From the NCBI GenBank assembly GCA_015501055.1, contig JADNYV010000136.1:1-64000 (forward strand): a DNA stretch of 64,000 nt, in the 5' to 3' direction. Numbering within the stretch: the stretch's first letter is position 1; each line of letters begins with the position of its first letter. Origin of the DNA: Mucidula mucida (lineage: Eukaryota; Basidiomycota; Agaricomycetes; Agaricales; Physalacriaceae). Both the position numbers and the translations under genes were made by a program. This document shows, piece by piece, positions 30,242 to 41,589 of the stretch. Under the pieces are notes generated by a model. That model was not told the origin of the DNA, did no database searches, and saw only the letters and a program-made list of their open reading frames with translations.

Positions 30242-31627
30242 TCATCCGGGTCGAGTGAATCTGCCTATCAAATCACGAAGATGGGATCGAATGCACTGGA
30301 GGAATGTTCCCGAGCTCAGATAGTGCTTTGCCCCTGTTCTAATGAAAGTAGAGTTACCGAGTTTCATGTACTCGCAGTTTCTGAGAATTATACAGCGACT
30401 CTGACGATCCTCAAACCAATTGGTGATATGCTGAGGTTCGTATCTATAAACAATGAGCAACTACAAGCAAATAGAAATTGACGAGTTTACCCTGTTAGAT
30501 TGGCAAGATCACGTATACTCGATGGGTATGGGTCGGGAGTAACAGCGACATACACCATGTCATAGAGAATATCGGCGATGAATGCGGAGCACTGATTATT
30601 CTTGTCCTTATAGTTTAGAAGATTAAAAATCCAGTGTTGGGGTGACTTCAGAACTGGAGGGGTGCGAGCGGTACAACGATTCGGGTTGTGGTGGCGTAGG
30701 CGAGATCCATCCGAGCGCCGAAGAGCCAGCAAAGTTACCAGAGCTCTCATCATCCTGGGTTCGAGGCAGTGCTGCACTATAGAGAGGTTGCGGAGAGGAT
30801 TGATAAGGCTGGCCATCGTACAATTGAGTAGTACCATGGTATCTCTCGGCAGATGCAAACAACTGATCTGATGAACGGTGGACCCCGTTTGAATCACGAG
30901 GAAGCTGCTGAGCATGGGATAAGTTAAAGTTCTGATGTGAAGAGCTGGATGCTTGAGGTGGTACTGAATGAGCTGCTCTTCTGAGAGGTGATGGCCCTCG
31001 AGGCCTCGTCATGCCATTGAAATCAGATCCACGTCGCGTCGATTGGCGATTTGTTGGGTAGACTGAGCGAGAAGGCAGGCGCCCGCGAGTGGGTTGAGAG
31101 TGAGAGTCAATATGCGTGCTAGACGCGTGCGAGCTGGGAGAGAGCAACGGTCTAATGTTGTACTCTTCAGAGATATCTGCCGCTGGACTTGCAAAAGAGG
31201 CGTTGTCATGCGGAGAGTGGCCATACTGTGATCTCAATGATGTCGGACTAGGCTGGCGAACAGGAGTAGATGGAGAGAATATAGGCGGCCAAATGAGCCT
31301 CAGAGGATCACTCTCTGATGTACCGGACACCTGGAGGTTTTCAAACAATGAGGGGGGTGAGATGGAGGGAGAAGTCCAATGAGTCTGCCGCGTCAAACTT
31401 GAGGAAGAAGAAGCAAGATTGCTGTCATTCGGGCGGCAAGTATAACCTTTCGCAGTGAGATCTCTGATGATATCATCGCAGAAAGCTCCTAGCCACGAAA
31501 TATCTCGGCGAAAGGCTTCATAGTTACTCTGATTCTCCAGAAGAAACGATGGATAGTACTGAGACATGCCTTGCGCAGTATTCCAGTCGGGGTGAGCAGA
31601 CTGAGAAAGTTGAGGGGCATACGGCAT
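30242..31627 (-). pseudogene. Homeodomain transcription factor, left copy
   Basis: Exon 1 starts at 31627 (MPYAPQLSQSAHPDW). It has a short folded-looking segment, FRRDISWLGAFCDDIIRDL, then a long Ser/Pro/Gln-rich linker. The homeodomain lies at the exon 1/exon 2 junction: TPDPYPSSIRDLANLTG, an intron 30490-30444, then YEPQHITNWFEDRQSR. The third helix has the conserved W-F and R, but the Asn expected after WFx (homeodomain position 51) is Asp. An 8-base loss relative to the right copy near 30655 puts the linker and the homeodomain in different frames. Basidiomycete mating-type HD proteins have this general plan, but no mating-locus neighbours are present, so I do not call it a mating gene. 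A further open reading at 30115-29906 (CFLKRARTAIEPYLLD) may be a 3' exon. Confidence 0.66.
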
Positions 31628-32079
31628 ATCCAGAAGTTAGAGAGAGGTGTTTATGTTTGCATGTTACTGTACACATTTCCCAGCTTATATAGAGGTATAC
31701 CTCTTGTCCAAAACTAACACAAGGTGCAGCCATGAGCGCCTGGAAACCGCTTTGGATGAAGGCCAATCGTGAATAGAATGATTGATGATGAGATCAACGC
31801 AAGCGTCCCCACAGACATCGCAACTTATTGTTCTCTGTGTCGGAGGATGAATTAAGAGATGAAAACAATAAAGCTCGAACCTATGTGACGCGCCGCGGAG
31901 CAATATGTCAAGCCCCCATTCATGATGCCAAATGCACGCTGAGCTGTCTATGGGAATTCGTGTTTAGTGCTACAGGGAATGTCAGTCCAGCATCCTTGTC
32001 CTTGAAAGGGGACGAGACTCGGGCTCCATTACCGGCGAGACAATAGAAATGGTTTTCGCGATACAGGTAGTCCAGGAGG

Positions 32080-32530
32080 TCTATATCAAGTTCTCACTTC
32101 GTCAAGAAAAGTAAAGCAACTCTGACCTGGCTCAAACTCCTCGCTGTTCCAGCACGTTCAAATATCCTACAAGATGCGTGTTGTCTGCTCTTCCATTGAG
32201 CGTCCTCGTGCCCGCCTTTGCGCGAAAGCGGCTCGCCGCCCGGCGACGTAGGCATCATATCCCGTTGCGAGCATCGATTTCGAATACATCGTGGAACGAT
32301 AAAAGGAAGTCTGCAGCATGATTTAGTACAGATGAAAGCGAGCGCATGTGGCGTTGTATTCCGTCGGCCATCATTCACCTCAGCGAGGAGCAGCGATTCT
32401 TTAGTGGGCTCATTAATGAAACCTTGCGCGTTACTGGCCTGCAAGAGTTATTCGTGTATCTCTTCGGCCAGAGGATGTGCCCGTCTCGTCGATGACAAGG
32501 TCGTCTGGACGGTGTAATCGCTGGCCAGGC
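32080..32530 (-). pseudogene. Decayed PRE4 fragment in the left arm
   Basis: This stretch aligns by eye with the genuine proteasome gene at about 35965-36480, in the same orientation. The AAGTAAAGCAAC...TGACC splice region, the CTCCTCG block, GAATGCGCGT-like sequence, CGTCCTCGTG, the GGCGCCATAG/GGCGACGTAG region and the TAATGGGTTCATC/TAATGAAACC region all recur in order. It includes the end of the exon 5-6 intron and parts of exons 4 and 5. It has no open frame and is heavily mutated. The right arm retains only a shortened counterpart at 41590-41730. Confidence 0.62.
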
Positions 32531-32694
32531 GTACGGCAAGTGCTTGACGAGAGAGGTGTGCGCTATTGTCCGGTATGGCGGTCATAGAATAGGCTGAGCT
32601 GAAATACACCCTACGTTATTGGACGTGCGCTGCGTCGCAGAACAAAGGATGTTGGCTACCAGTGTTCTTGATTTATGTGATACTTTAAAGGCAG

Positions 32695-33840
32695 AAGGAC
32701 ATACCTGCCACGAAGAATGCCCTCGAGAATGACAATACGCAGCCTGTCTTCATCTCTTTGGGCGACTTTGAAGCGCGCCTTTGACGACAGTGGCGTCCCA
32801 AGCCAGACGAGTATACGAAGCGCGTTCTAGTGCTGGCGTCTGTTCAGGCACAGTTTCCAAGAAACTCGTAGATTATGGCCAGAAGAATGGAGGCGTCGTG
32901 TCCACCCATGTAGTTTATGAGCTGCACCAAACAGAAGGCTAAGAATTCTCATCACAGCGCGTTCATTAGAACTTACCAAATAGAATTGTGGGTGCGAGCG
33001 TCAACGAGGCGGCTACGCCGCAATGAAATTAGTAGCCACCATGGATTGTTCGGTCAACTTAGTACTGCTCTGAATACGATGCACGCGGAATTTTTGTAGG
33101 GCAGCACTGGGTCGATAAATGTGTAAATGTAATTGAAATACAGTGAAAACATAAATGTACCAATTCTTCGTGATTTGGCAGCGCAGAACCTCCAGACACA
33201 AGTTTCACCTCCACGGACCACGGACACAGTTGGAACGCGGTAGTCTGGGTCCTAGAACCCCTTCTCCATACGTCTGTTGTGAAAAAGACAGGCAGAGTCT
33301 CACTGTTAAGCCGCCTTACTTGCTGGTGGACGCAATCCTTCAACGGCAACTTGTGATAACTTGAACAGAATGCGCATCACACTTCTGAGCAGCATATCTT
33401 CTGATACCCTCCGCCAACGACCGTGCACAGCACGACTCGGACGCTATCAAATATCTCAGCGAGAGATCAAGAAGAGTAAAGCAACACCGACCTAGTTGGA
33501 GTTCCTCGCATCGCGGTAGTACAGCACGTCCATATTATGCTCCAAGATGCGCGTGGCAGGTCATACCTGGGGGTAACAATGACCTCGAGAATGGCAACAC
33601 GCAGCGGTCGCTTTGGGTGGGTTAGAAGCATGCCTTTTGCGGCACTGCCGATCCAAGCCAGACGAGTATACTAAGAAGGTTCCAGCGCTGGCGTCTAATT
33701 AGGCACAATTTCCAAGAAACTCGTAGATTATAACCAGAGAAATGGAGGTGTCGCGTCCACCGATGTAATTTCACAGCTGCAGAATGCATAAGACTCAGGA
33801 TTTCACCACAACACGTTCATTAGGACGTACCACCATACGT
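32695..33840. repeat. Tandem direct repeats in the left arm
   Basis: Bases 32695-33010 and 33565-33840 are diverged direct copies. Each has CTCGAGAATG, CCAAGCCAGACGAGTATAC, TTTCCAAGAAACTCGTAGAT, a GGAGG...CGTCCACC segment and a GCGTTCATTAGAAC or ACGTTCATTAGGAC end. The right arm carries the mirror of both at about 41140-41430 and 40320-40590, so the tandem repeat predates the inverted duplication. No protein is recognised. Confidence 0.7.
33395..33575 (-). pseudogene. Second decayed PRE4 fragment in the left arm
   Basis: Similar to 35850-36060 of PRE4: it carries the ATATCTCAGCGA...AAGAGTAAAGCAACAC intron end, the complement of the LYYRDAR coding segment (CTCGCATCGCGGTAGTACAG) and the ATGCGCGT sequence. 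The preceding part (TCTGATACCCTCCGCCAACGA) resembles the last PRE4 exon (TCTGATGCCCTCAGCGAACGA). It is non-functional. Its mirror copy lies on the plus strand at 40585-40735. Confidence 0.7.
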
Positions 33841-34083
33841 AACGCATCCTTCAATTCGCATAGTGGGCAAGGAGAATAGGAACAAGTGAGGAGATGATGG
33901 CAGGAGACAAGCTTGTCGATCACCGGCCCGGCAGGTTGCTTCTGACCATCACCCGGACACGACGCGCAGAACACGACTAGCCATCTAGTTACCATACACC
34001 TGAGCTGCTCACTGGTCTCGGCCTGACACGTATATCTGGACACATCGAACGGACCAAGGCACCCTCTTGATCGTGGCGTGTTC

Positions 34084-35839
34084 CTGAATTCGAACACCAC
34101 CCGTAGGAGTATTCGCGAATGAGTTACCCTCTTCGAATTGCATCTCTGCTTCGAACTAAAGGAACAGTGTCTGCTCGTCGCGCTGAATAGTTTGCTCCGC
34201 ATTGATGGAAGGTCATCGCGGTCTACCCTGGCAGTTGTCCCGAGACGCGGTACCGTAGCTCTTAAAGCGGTAGCAGAGGACGCGTCGCGTTGAGAAGGCG
34301 AGGGTCTACATGCACAGGCTGGCCACTAATGAGAGGAGACACGGTTTTTGTGAGTCCCTTTGCCTTCTTTCCTGAGACTCGTCTTGATCGTCTTACTACT
34401 GTATCATGATCTCAATAACACTTGCTTCTTAGACGAACATGTGCCTTGGTACGATGAACGTCGCCGTGGACACTGTCAGTCTATTTTTTGCGGCTTCGTC
34501 GTATTGCAAGCAGACGGCCAACAAACCAAAAACCATCATGTCAACTTTCGAGGACTACGTAGCCGATGTTCAGTCTCTCATGGTCCATTGAATTGCATCC
34601 TTTCATTCTCCTCGCTTTCTGCCATGGAATTCACATCTGCGTCTTCTTGATTGCTATATATTATATAAGTAGGTGCTTCTCATCCTCGACAAAATGCCCC
34701 CTACATCTGTTCTAGTTGAGAGCACACAGCCCCATCGGAACCGGATTACTCTCACCAGCATCATGATTCATCACGTTCTTATGACCGTCATCCTGAGTTT
34801 GAACTGGGAAATCACTGGAGTCTTCATCGCTCATGGAACATCTTTGGAGATCAGATTCTTTACAGTTCGCCAGTGCGCCGAACCAGAGCACGCAAACGAC
34901 GACCACGGACACGGGGAATATCGATCTAGAGGCACAGTCCGAGCATGCGGACAGAGATGAAGATCACAGGACGTAAGGAAGGTTTGAGGTTAGCAAGCAG
35001 GTCTTCGTGCGTGCGCTCGCGCGGTTCTCTCGCAACCAAAGTTTCTCTCCTTTACAGATTTATTTATTCACTCTACACTCCCATGATGTAGGGAAGGTTC
35101 GAAGTTGTGTGTGCGCTAGTGCCAGTCTCTCCTTTATATTTCATCTTCGGAAACGCATACTTACATTCATTTATTTGGACACTCTGTACTACTCCACATG
35201 TCTTTTTCAGCCGGATTCTGATATGGCATTTTCGACTGCAGTGCTTGTGCTTTTCGCTGCGGCCACAAGACCCGTATATGAGCTAGCGTCTGCGAACGGA
35301 ATTGATAGGGTGCCATCATCTTCGCATTTGTCGCGACCTGCTCCCACGGCTTCGGTTCTGACAAGGTGAGTATCCCATTTGAGTGCCACCGGAGTCGTCT
35401 TTTACCTTTCGACCCGAATATATGATTTCTTGCCGCCACAGTCAATCACCTCCGAAAGAGGCGCCTGACATATATAACCTTGCATTTGACCGATAACTTA
35501 CCATCAAGGTTCCAGCGCTTTCAACGACCGTGCATCAGCCTGCACGCGAGAAACCCGCATGTCGGTCTGGAAAGGCGTCGAATCAGGAATGCGTGACGCA
35601 TTCCAATGTACATGTGGGATAGCGCAAGCACTTCGAGTCTCATGTTCCGATCTAGCCTTCCGGGGAGGCGAGCTGGCAAGGCACATCAATCAGCTGTAGT
35701 TGATCTGCAGACGACCGTACGACGCGGTGCACGAAAAGCAAGTCGTAACCTCCATTTGAAGGAACTTGCACCAGACATCAGAACGCGCGTTGGATCCGTA
35801 CACACAAATTGATATTTCTGAACAGGCATATACAGGGCC
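34084..35839. other. Left part of the single-copy spacer, no secure gene
   Basis: Nothing certain is encoded. Two weak candidates: a frame at 34685-34960 (+), starting MPPTSVLVESTQ shortly after a TATATATTATATAAG sequence, and one at 35223-35366 (+), starting MAFSTAVLVLFAAATRPVYE, like a signal peptide, and ending at a good GTGAGT donor. I could not find a convincing second exon for either. The 35500-35840 part is the 3' flank of PRE4 and shares short words (AAGGTTCCAGCGCT) with the arm repeats. Confidence 0.35.
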
Positions 35840-36875
35840 TTACTGCGTCTGCGCACCATAACCTCTGATGCCCTCAGCGAACGACCAGGATGTCTCCGCG
35901 CTCCGCGACTCTGATATCTCGACGCCCGCATCAGTGATGGTTGCAATTTGGTACTACGAGAAATCTCAGCGAAGAATTGAAAAGAGTAAAGCAACACTGA
36001 CCTTGTTCAGACTCCTCGCGTCGCGGTAGTAAAGCACCTTCATGCTATCCTCCAGAATGCGCGTAGCCTGCTCCTGCGTTAAATCGTCCTCGTGACCCTC
36101 GACGGCTTTGCGCAGGAGAGGCTGGGCAATGTAGGCGCCATAGCCAGTTGCGAGCGTTGATGCAGAGTAGGTCGTGCCAAGGAGGTCAACATATGAAAGG
36201 AAGCTATTGCAGACTTTAGTACGATTGAAGAATATGAGGAAAGTATGTACCGTTTGCCATTCTTCACGCCACCGACGAGTATCGAGTTCCATAATGGGTT
36301 CATCTTGGAGCGGCGGGCGTACATGACCTGGGATAGGTACTCGTGGATCTCCTTTGGTCCGAGGTTGTGGCCATCCTGAGCGGTGAATTCGTCGATTATG
36401 AGTTCATCGAGGATGGATTGGATGTACTGAAAGTCGGACATGTCCCCGCCTGCGCCGATGACGGTGTAATCGCCGACCTTGTGGAGACGCTGGATGTCCT
36501 TGAAACGTGCGAGTGAGCCGTATGAGGCTACATAACGGGGTGTTAGGGAATCTGAAGGGCGGACAGTACGAGTATATACCAAGATTGTCGGCTGCCATCA
36601 TTATTCCGTCTTTAAATTTGATAGCGACGACGCTGGTACCCGTTACGATGGGTTGCCTAGAGGATGTTAAGTGTATATTAGAGGCCGATAGAGTACACAC
36701 TGGGTACGCTGGACACCATTGGAGAACATGTCCTTTGGACCGTTGTACGGTCGCTGATGGATGGGATACGTTCCGTACATGTCGAACGCATCGTTTCGCT
36801 GAGCGAGATGAGAGTAGGCCAGACTGGTAAAAGAAAACGAACCGGTCTGCCCCAGTTTGTAGGAAAGTGATCCAT
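35840..36875 (-). CDS. PRE4: 20S proteasome subunit beta 7 (Pre4/PSMB4 type)
   Basis: Six exons (36875-36843, 36798-36701, 36656-36580, 36527-36252, 36204-36002, 35953-35840) give 266 residues with no lesion. This non-catalytic beta subunit is part of the 20S core. The N-terminal MDHFPTNWGRP and the propeptide-like stretch lead to TGTSVVAIKFKDG, AADNLASYGSLARF, GGDMSDFQYIQ, YARRSKMNPLWNSI, YVDLLGTTYSASTLATGYGA and LYYRDARSLN, all strongly characteristic of Pre4. The catalytic threonine is absent, as expected: mature beta 7 is inactive. The protein ends with the AEGIRGYGAQTQ tail. Its start lies 135 bases from the start of the divergent gene at 37011, suggesting a shared promoter. Decayed pieces of this gene occur in both arms. 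Confidence 0.93.
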
Positions 36876-37010
36876 GGCAGAGTTGAAGAGGAAAGACGCG
36901 CAAGCCGACGCGTACTCTGCTGACATGATTGTTTGGCCGTGCTTGGCAGCAGGTTTCTCCACCTATTGACCCCACTCTTCGTCCACGTCGTCAACGTTGA
37001 TGAGCAACAC
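36876..37010. promoter_or_regulatory. Short bidirectional promoter region
   Basis: The 135 bases between the PRE4 ATG (minus strand) and the ATG of the conserved gene at 37011 (plus strand) must hold both 5' leaders and promoters. I see no TATA box. A proteasome-type PACE element (GGTGGCAAA) was looked for and not found. Confidence 0.45.
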
Positions 37011-39103
37011 ATGAAGGCCACCGCCAGAGTCGCCAAGGGCCGCTTGCCCAACCCAGCAAACCGCATCGCGCCGCTGCCAATCAAAGAGTCGCAGTTGACT
37101 CAAGTGCAAAGACGTCGCATAAACAAGGCCGAGCGCGATGAGCGTATGGATATCACCTCGATGTTGACCCCAGTCAAGACGTATATCGCCTTTTATCATT
37201 TATCTGTTCATTGCTTATATCGCCCAACAGGTACATGGGCGGTTTCACGCAGCCAAGAGAGCTCCGAGTCGCCAACTGGTTCTCTGGCGGCCGATATTTG
37301 TCCTTGGGAAAGCGCTTCGAGCAGCCCTCAGAGGCAGCATACGAGCCCCATACCGTTTTCCTACTCGAGTCGCGCTATGACATTAAATTCGGTATCGGAA
37401 GAACTGAGTCCGTTGACCACGTCGTTGGTCTCTGTCGCGCTGCCGATTTTGAAGCCGTCGTAAAACGGTTCAATTCGCGGCGCGCACCAGCCGATGCCAT
37501 CGAGTCGATGGACAACGCGCGTTGGCCCTGGGAACCCCAGAAAAAGATCCGCGCCCATTCCTGGTGGTCGCGCGAATCTGAGCTCAGCGACGCCCTCTCC
37601 AACGAATCCGAAAATATGATGAAGGAGCCCATCTTGTCCCCAGTCACCGACAACTATCTCGCCAAGCCCTCTCGTCGCGAACGCCCTGAACGTCCAGAAG
37701 ACAAACTCAGGCAGACCGCCGCCGTTGCTCATCGCGTCAGAGAGGACAATCTCGAAGGTATCAGCTCAGAGATGCGTCGTCCAGATGGAAAAATCCCTTT
37801 CGAATTCCAACACCCGGATGGCAGTGTTTATCATCCGAGTGGTTTCAAGGTTCCCACCTCTGCCGCAGATTTTGCAAAATATCCTGTTCCTCCACCGGAC
37901 GGTGTCGATCCCCGCGCTCCCGTTCCCACTAATCCCGACGCCGCCATCCATCAAGAGCAGTGGAAAGCCGTCCAGGACAAGAAAGGCCACCTTATGCCCA
38001 GACTCACCGCAAACCTCGTCAACGGCGATATCCACGTTCACACTAAACCCCGCGACGAGAAAATACCCACCGAGGTTGCTGGTATCATGGATCACGGCAA
38101 TGAGCAGCCACCACAGCACCCTTCTGGATTTATCCCTCCTACCCCCGCCATGGCTCGCGGCGAAACGAAGCTCTCACGCACACCGTCGTTTCTGAAGATC
38201 TCTCCAAAAAAGACATTGAAGCCATGGATGATTACAAGAACGAGGTACAGAAGAAACGCACCGCATATTTCAAGCATATAGAAAAGGAACCCTTCTGGCG
38301 CCCCTTGATCGCGTTGACCGTGTCGACGCGTCCCATTGGCGCCACCCTTAGTCGTCTCTCCCGCGGTCTCTCTCGTGGCTTGCCGTTCTACGCCAGCGTA
38401 GAAAGTGACGGACGGAAATCTCTCGCGTCGTTTGGCAATCGCATACGCTGCCTGCGTTTGGACCGCATGCAGGAAGTCACCGTCGAGTTGGCCCAGGTCT
38501 TGGCCGGCGCTCGTGGCGGGCCTATCGGTATTCGCTTCAACATGAATCAGCTCGGACGCGGTATTGATGGGGAGAACTTGGCGGAGCCCGTGCCCTGGGA
38601 GAAGCGCACCATCGGTGTCGGGGTAGGAAACTGGTATCCGCGCGCCGAGGAGGTGAAGGAGTCTTATCGTCTGGCGCAGGGGGAAGTGCAAAAGTACGAG
38701 GCGACGCCAGAGAAGGATCCGTTCTTGATCTACGACATTGACGAGCGGGCGCGCCCGTGTCGGTGGCGGCTGACGAGCTGCCCTGGCTGACTGGAGAGCT
38801 CAGCGAGATTGATCCCGTGATCCAGCACGTTATTGACGAGCTCTACGATCTGTTCGGCCTGCTTGAGAGGGAGGAGACTGATCTGGCTGTGGTGGTGCCG
38901 AAGAGGGGTGATGGGGATGGGGAGGAGTATGGGCCTGTGCGAGGTTGAGGCCGAACGACGAGGTGCCGCCGGGCCATCTGGCGTTGAGGGGCAACCAGGC
39001 GCGGCACTATATCAAGGAGAGGGTGGAGTTGCTTAATGAGATGTATCGCGAGCCACTGGCTAGAGCGCAGGCTTCGAGACTTCGTGTTGTTACTTATCCG
39101 TAG
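37011..39103 (+). CDS. Conserved fungal protein, unknown, with frameshifts
   Basis: Exon 1 (37011-37180) begins MKATARVAKGRLPNPANRIA and contains QRRRINKAERDERMD; an intron at 37181-37230 is followed by YMGGFTQPRELRVANWFSGG. Later segments are FEFQHPDGSVYHPSGF, MPRLTANLVNGDIHVHTKPR, LPFYASVESDGRKSLASFGN, GGPIGIRFNMNQLGRGIDGE, PWLTGELSEIDPVIQHVIDE and LRGNQARHYIKERVELLNEM. The good reading shifts frame near 38190, 38745 and 38935, each by about one base, before the stop at 39101-39103. The Arg-rich N-terminus could be a mitochondrial presequence, but I do not know the function. Segments on both sides of every shift look equally conserved, which favours base-calling errors or very recent damage over old decay. 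Confidence 0.55.
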
Positions 39104-39322
39104 ACTGTTAGCTACAATGTAATCACGCTTCTGCAGTCGAACTAGATGTTTTTCTTGGTGAACAGTGTGTGTTTCTTGGTCTTTGAGTGCTCTTGTTGAA
39201 AAGAAGTGGCTTGAAGAGAATGATTGGGAAAGTACGAGGTCAGTAGGTTCAAGCGTATATTCGGAATGATGACTCTAAAATGCCCTATCATATTCCGGCT
39301 GGAAGGAATGTCTAGTACTGTA

Positions 39323-39900
39323 TCGTTGTAAAAGGAATAATCTATTTGGGAACCCCGGTTCGTCACGTTTGTGACATGAACCCTAAGAAATGATGTGGCG
39401 TAAATGCGTACTTTTCCGAGGAAACTGGGGCCTCTTCCATTGAAAACCATGTATGCTGAACCAGAAAATAAGGTTTGTGACTAGAACACATGATAATGTA
39501 ATCCATTTGGTCGACGCCACACCACAGCTGCCATAGATGAAGGGTCCACACCCAGAGGTGCACTCTACGTTACTGTATGCTAGTATATACATGACTTTGA
39601 ACCACTGTAGAAGTACCGCACAACACCGGGGATTGCCCTAAGCAACCTGAACCTATCATAGATGCTGTCTCGATGAATGTCACTCGACTGGGTGCAAAAC
39701 AGGTAGAGGAAAATGCTCTCTACAGTGGCAGCACACAATGTCATGCTCCACAAAGCTTTTGAAACGTAACTGAGGTTGTAGGGCCCTACCGGGGCTTGAA
39801 GTACACTTGGATCGGGGAATCGGGCCGCTGACCCGCCTGGGGTTCGTGTCCCAAACGTGACGAACCGGGATTCCCAAATAGATTATTCCGTTGTAAAACT
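39323..39900. repeat. Short inverted repeat with coding-like stems
   Basis: Bases 39323-39380 and 39841-39900 are about 58-base inverted copies sharing GGAATAATCTATTTGGGAA and CCCGGTTCGTCACGTTTG. Read away from the centre of each, both give a protein-like phrase: VTNVTNRGSQIDYSFYND on the minus strand, and VPNVTNRDSQIDYSVVK on the plus strand. They may be the remains of two divergently placed copies of one small gene. The loop between is about 460 bases. It lies just outside the inner edge of the right arm. Confidence 0.7.
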
Positions 39901-40584
39901 CATATGCATATGTAATTACCGACACGGCATACACAGCATCCAATTCGATGAGGATTTCAATAATGCCTCGGTAGGTCTTGAGACTGGCACCAATGCTACT
40001 AACTCAAACAATGCGAAAGAGGATTAGAATGGTGCAAAAGCTGAACACGCCACGATCAAGAGGGTGCCTTGGTCCCTTCGATGTGCCCAGATATACGTGT
40101 TAGGCCGAGACGAGTGAGCAGCTCAGGTGTATGGTAACTAGATGGCTAGTCGTGTTCTGCGCGTCGTGTCCGGGTGATGGTCAGAAGCAACCTGCCGGGC
40201 CGGTGATCGACAAGCTTCTCTCCTGCCATCATCTCCTCACTTGTTCCTATTCTCCTTGCCCGCTATGCAAATTGAAGAATGATTTACCTCTGGTGGTAAG
40301 TTCTAATAAACACGTTGTGGTGAAATCCTGAGTCTTATGCATTCTGCAGCTGTGAAATTACATCGGTGGACGCGACCACCTCCATTTCTCTGGTTATAAT
40401 CTACGAGTTTCTTGGAAATTGTGCCTAATTAGACGCCAGCGCTGGAACCTTCTTAGTATACTCGTCTGGCTTGGATCGGCAGTGCCGCAAAAGGCATGCT
40501 TCTAACCCACCCAAAGCGACCGCTGCGTGTTGCCATTCTCGAGGTCATTGTTACCCCCAGGTATGACCCGCCACGCGCATCTTG

Positions 40585-40735
40585 GAGGATAATATGGACG
40601 TGCTGTACTACCGCGATGCGAGGAACTTCAACTAGGTCGGTGTTGCTTTACTCTTCTTGATCTCTCGCTGAGATATTTGATAGCGTCCGAGTCGTGCTGT
40701 GCACGGTCGTTGGCGGAGGGTATCAGAAGATATGC
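40585..40735 (+). pseudogene. Decayed PRE4 fragment in the right arm
   Basis: Plus-strand mirror of the left-arm fragment at 33395-33575. The phrase MDVLYYRDARNFN is still legible and corresponds to MKVLYYRDARSLN of the intact proteasome subunit. It is followed by a GTCGGTGTTGCTTTACTCTT sequence equivalent to the PRE4 exon 5-6 intron donor, though a TAG now precedes it. No further open reading. Confidence 0.72.
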
Positions 40736-41589
40736 TGCTCAGAAGTGTGATGCGCATTCTGTTTAAGTTATCACAAGTTGCCGTTGAAGGATTGCGTCCA
40801 CCAGCAAGTATGGCGGCTTAACAGTGAGACTCTGCCTGTCTTTTTCACAACAGACGTATGGAGAAGGGGCTCTAGGACCCAGACTACCGCGTTTCAACTG
40901 TGTCCGTGGTCCGTGGAGGTAAACTCGTGTCTGGAGGTTCCGTGCTGCCAAATAACAAAGAATTGGTACAGTTATGTTTTCACTGTATCTCAATTACATT
41001 TACACATTTATCGACCCAGTGCTGCCCTAAAATTCCGCGTGCATCGTATTCAGAGCAGTACTAAGTTGACGAACAATCCATGGTGGCTACTAATTTCATT
41101 GCGGCGTAGCCGCCTCGTTGACGCTCGCACCCACAGTTCTACTTGGTAAGTTCTAATGAACGCGCTGTGATGAAATTCTTAGCCTTCTGTTTGGTGCAGC
41201 TCATAAACTACATCGGTGGACACGACGCCTCCATTTTTCTGGCCATAATCTACGAGTTTCTTGGAAACCGTGCCTGAACAGACGCCAGCGCTGGAATGCG
41301 CTTCGTATACTCGTCTAGCTTGGAACGGCAGTGCCGTCAAAGGCGCGCTTCAAGATAACCCAAAGAGATGGAGACAGACTGTGTATTGTCATTCTCGAGG
41401 GTGTTCTTCGTGGCAGGTATGTCCTTCTGCCTTTAGAGTATCACATAAATCAAGAACACTGGTAGCCAACATCCTTTGTTCTGCGACGCAGCACACGTCC
41501 AATAACGTAGGGTGTATTTCAGCTCAGCCTATTCTATGAACGGCATACCGGACGATAGCGCACACCTCTCTCGTCAAGCACTTGCCGTA

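Larger units (their letters stand above)
23445..34083 (+). repeat. Left arm of a 10.5 kb inverted duplication
   Basis: Read on the minus strand, this stretch matches 40043-50305 in the same order. The outer edge pairs the TGTGTGGCGTAATGTGGCG sequence near 23450 with its complement near 50290. The inner edge pairs GGCACCCTCTTGATCGTGGC near 34060 with its complement near 40060. The arm carries, in order, a P-loop protein gene, an unknown small gene, a DUF6535 gene, a homeodomain gene and a repeat-rich zone with proteasome gene fragments. Arms differ by point changes and private indels, so they are independently evolving copies. Confidence 0.93.

Noticed and set aside
35223..35366. Small secreted protein exon
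   Set aside because: A signal-peptide-like start and a good donor are present, but no convincing second exon was found.
36404..37199. Long minus-strand frames over the PRE4 start and the divergent gene
   Set aside because: They run through clear PRE4 introns or lie antisense to the conserved gene at 37011.
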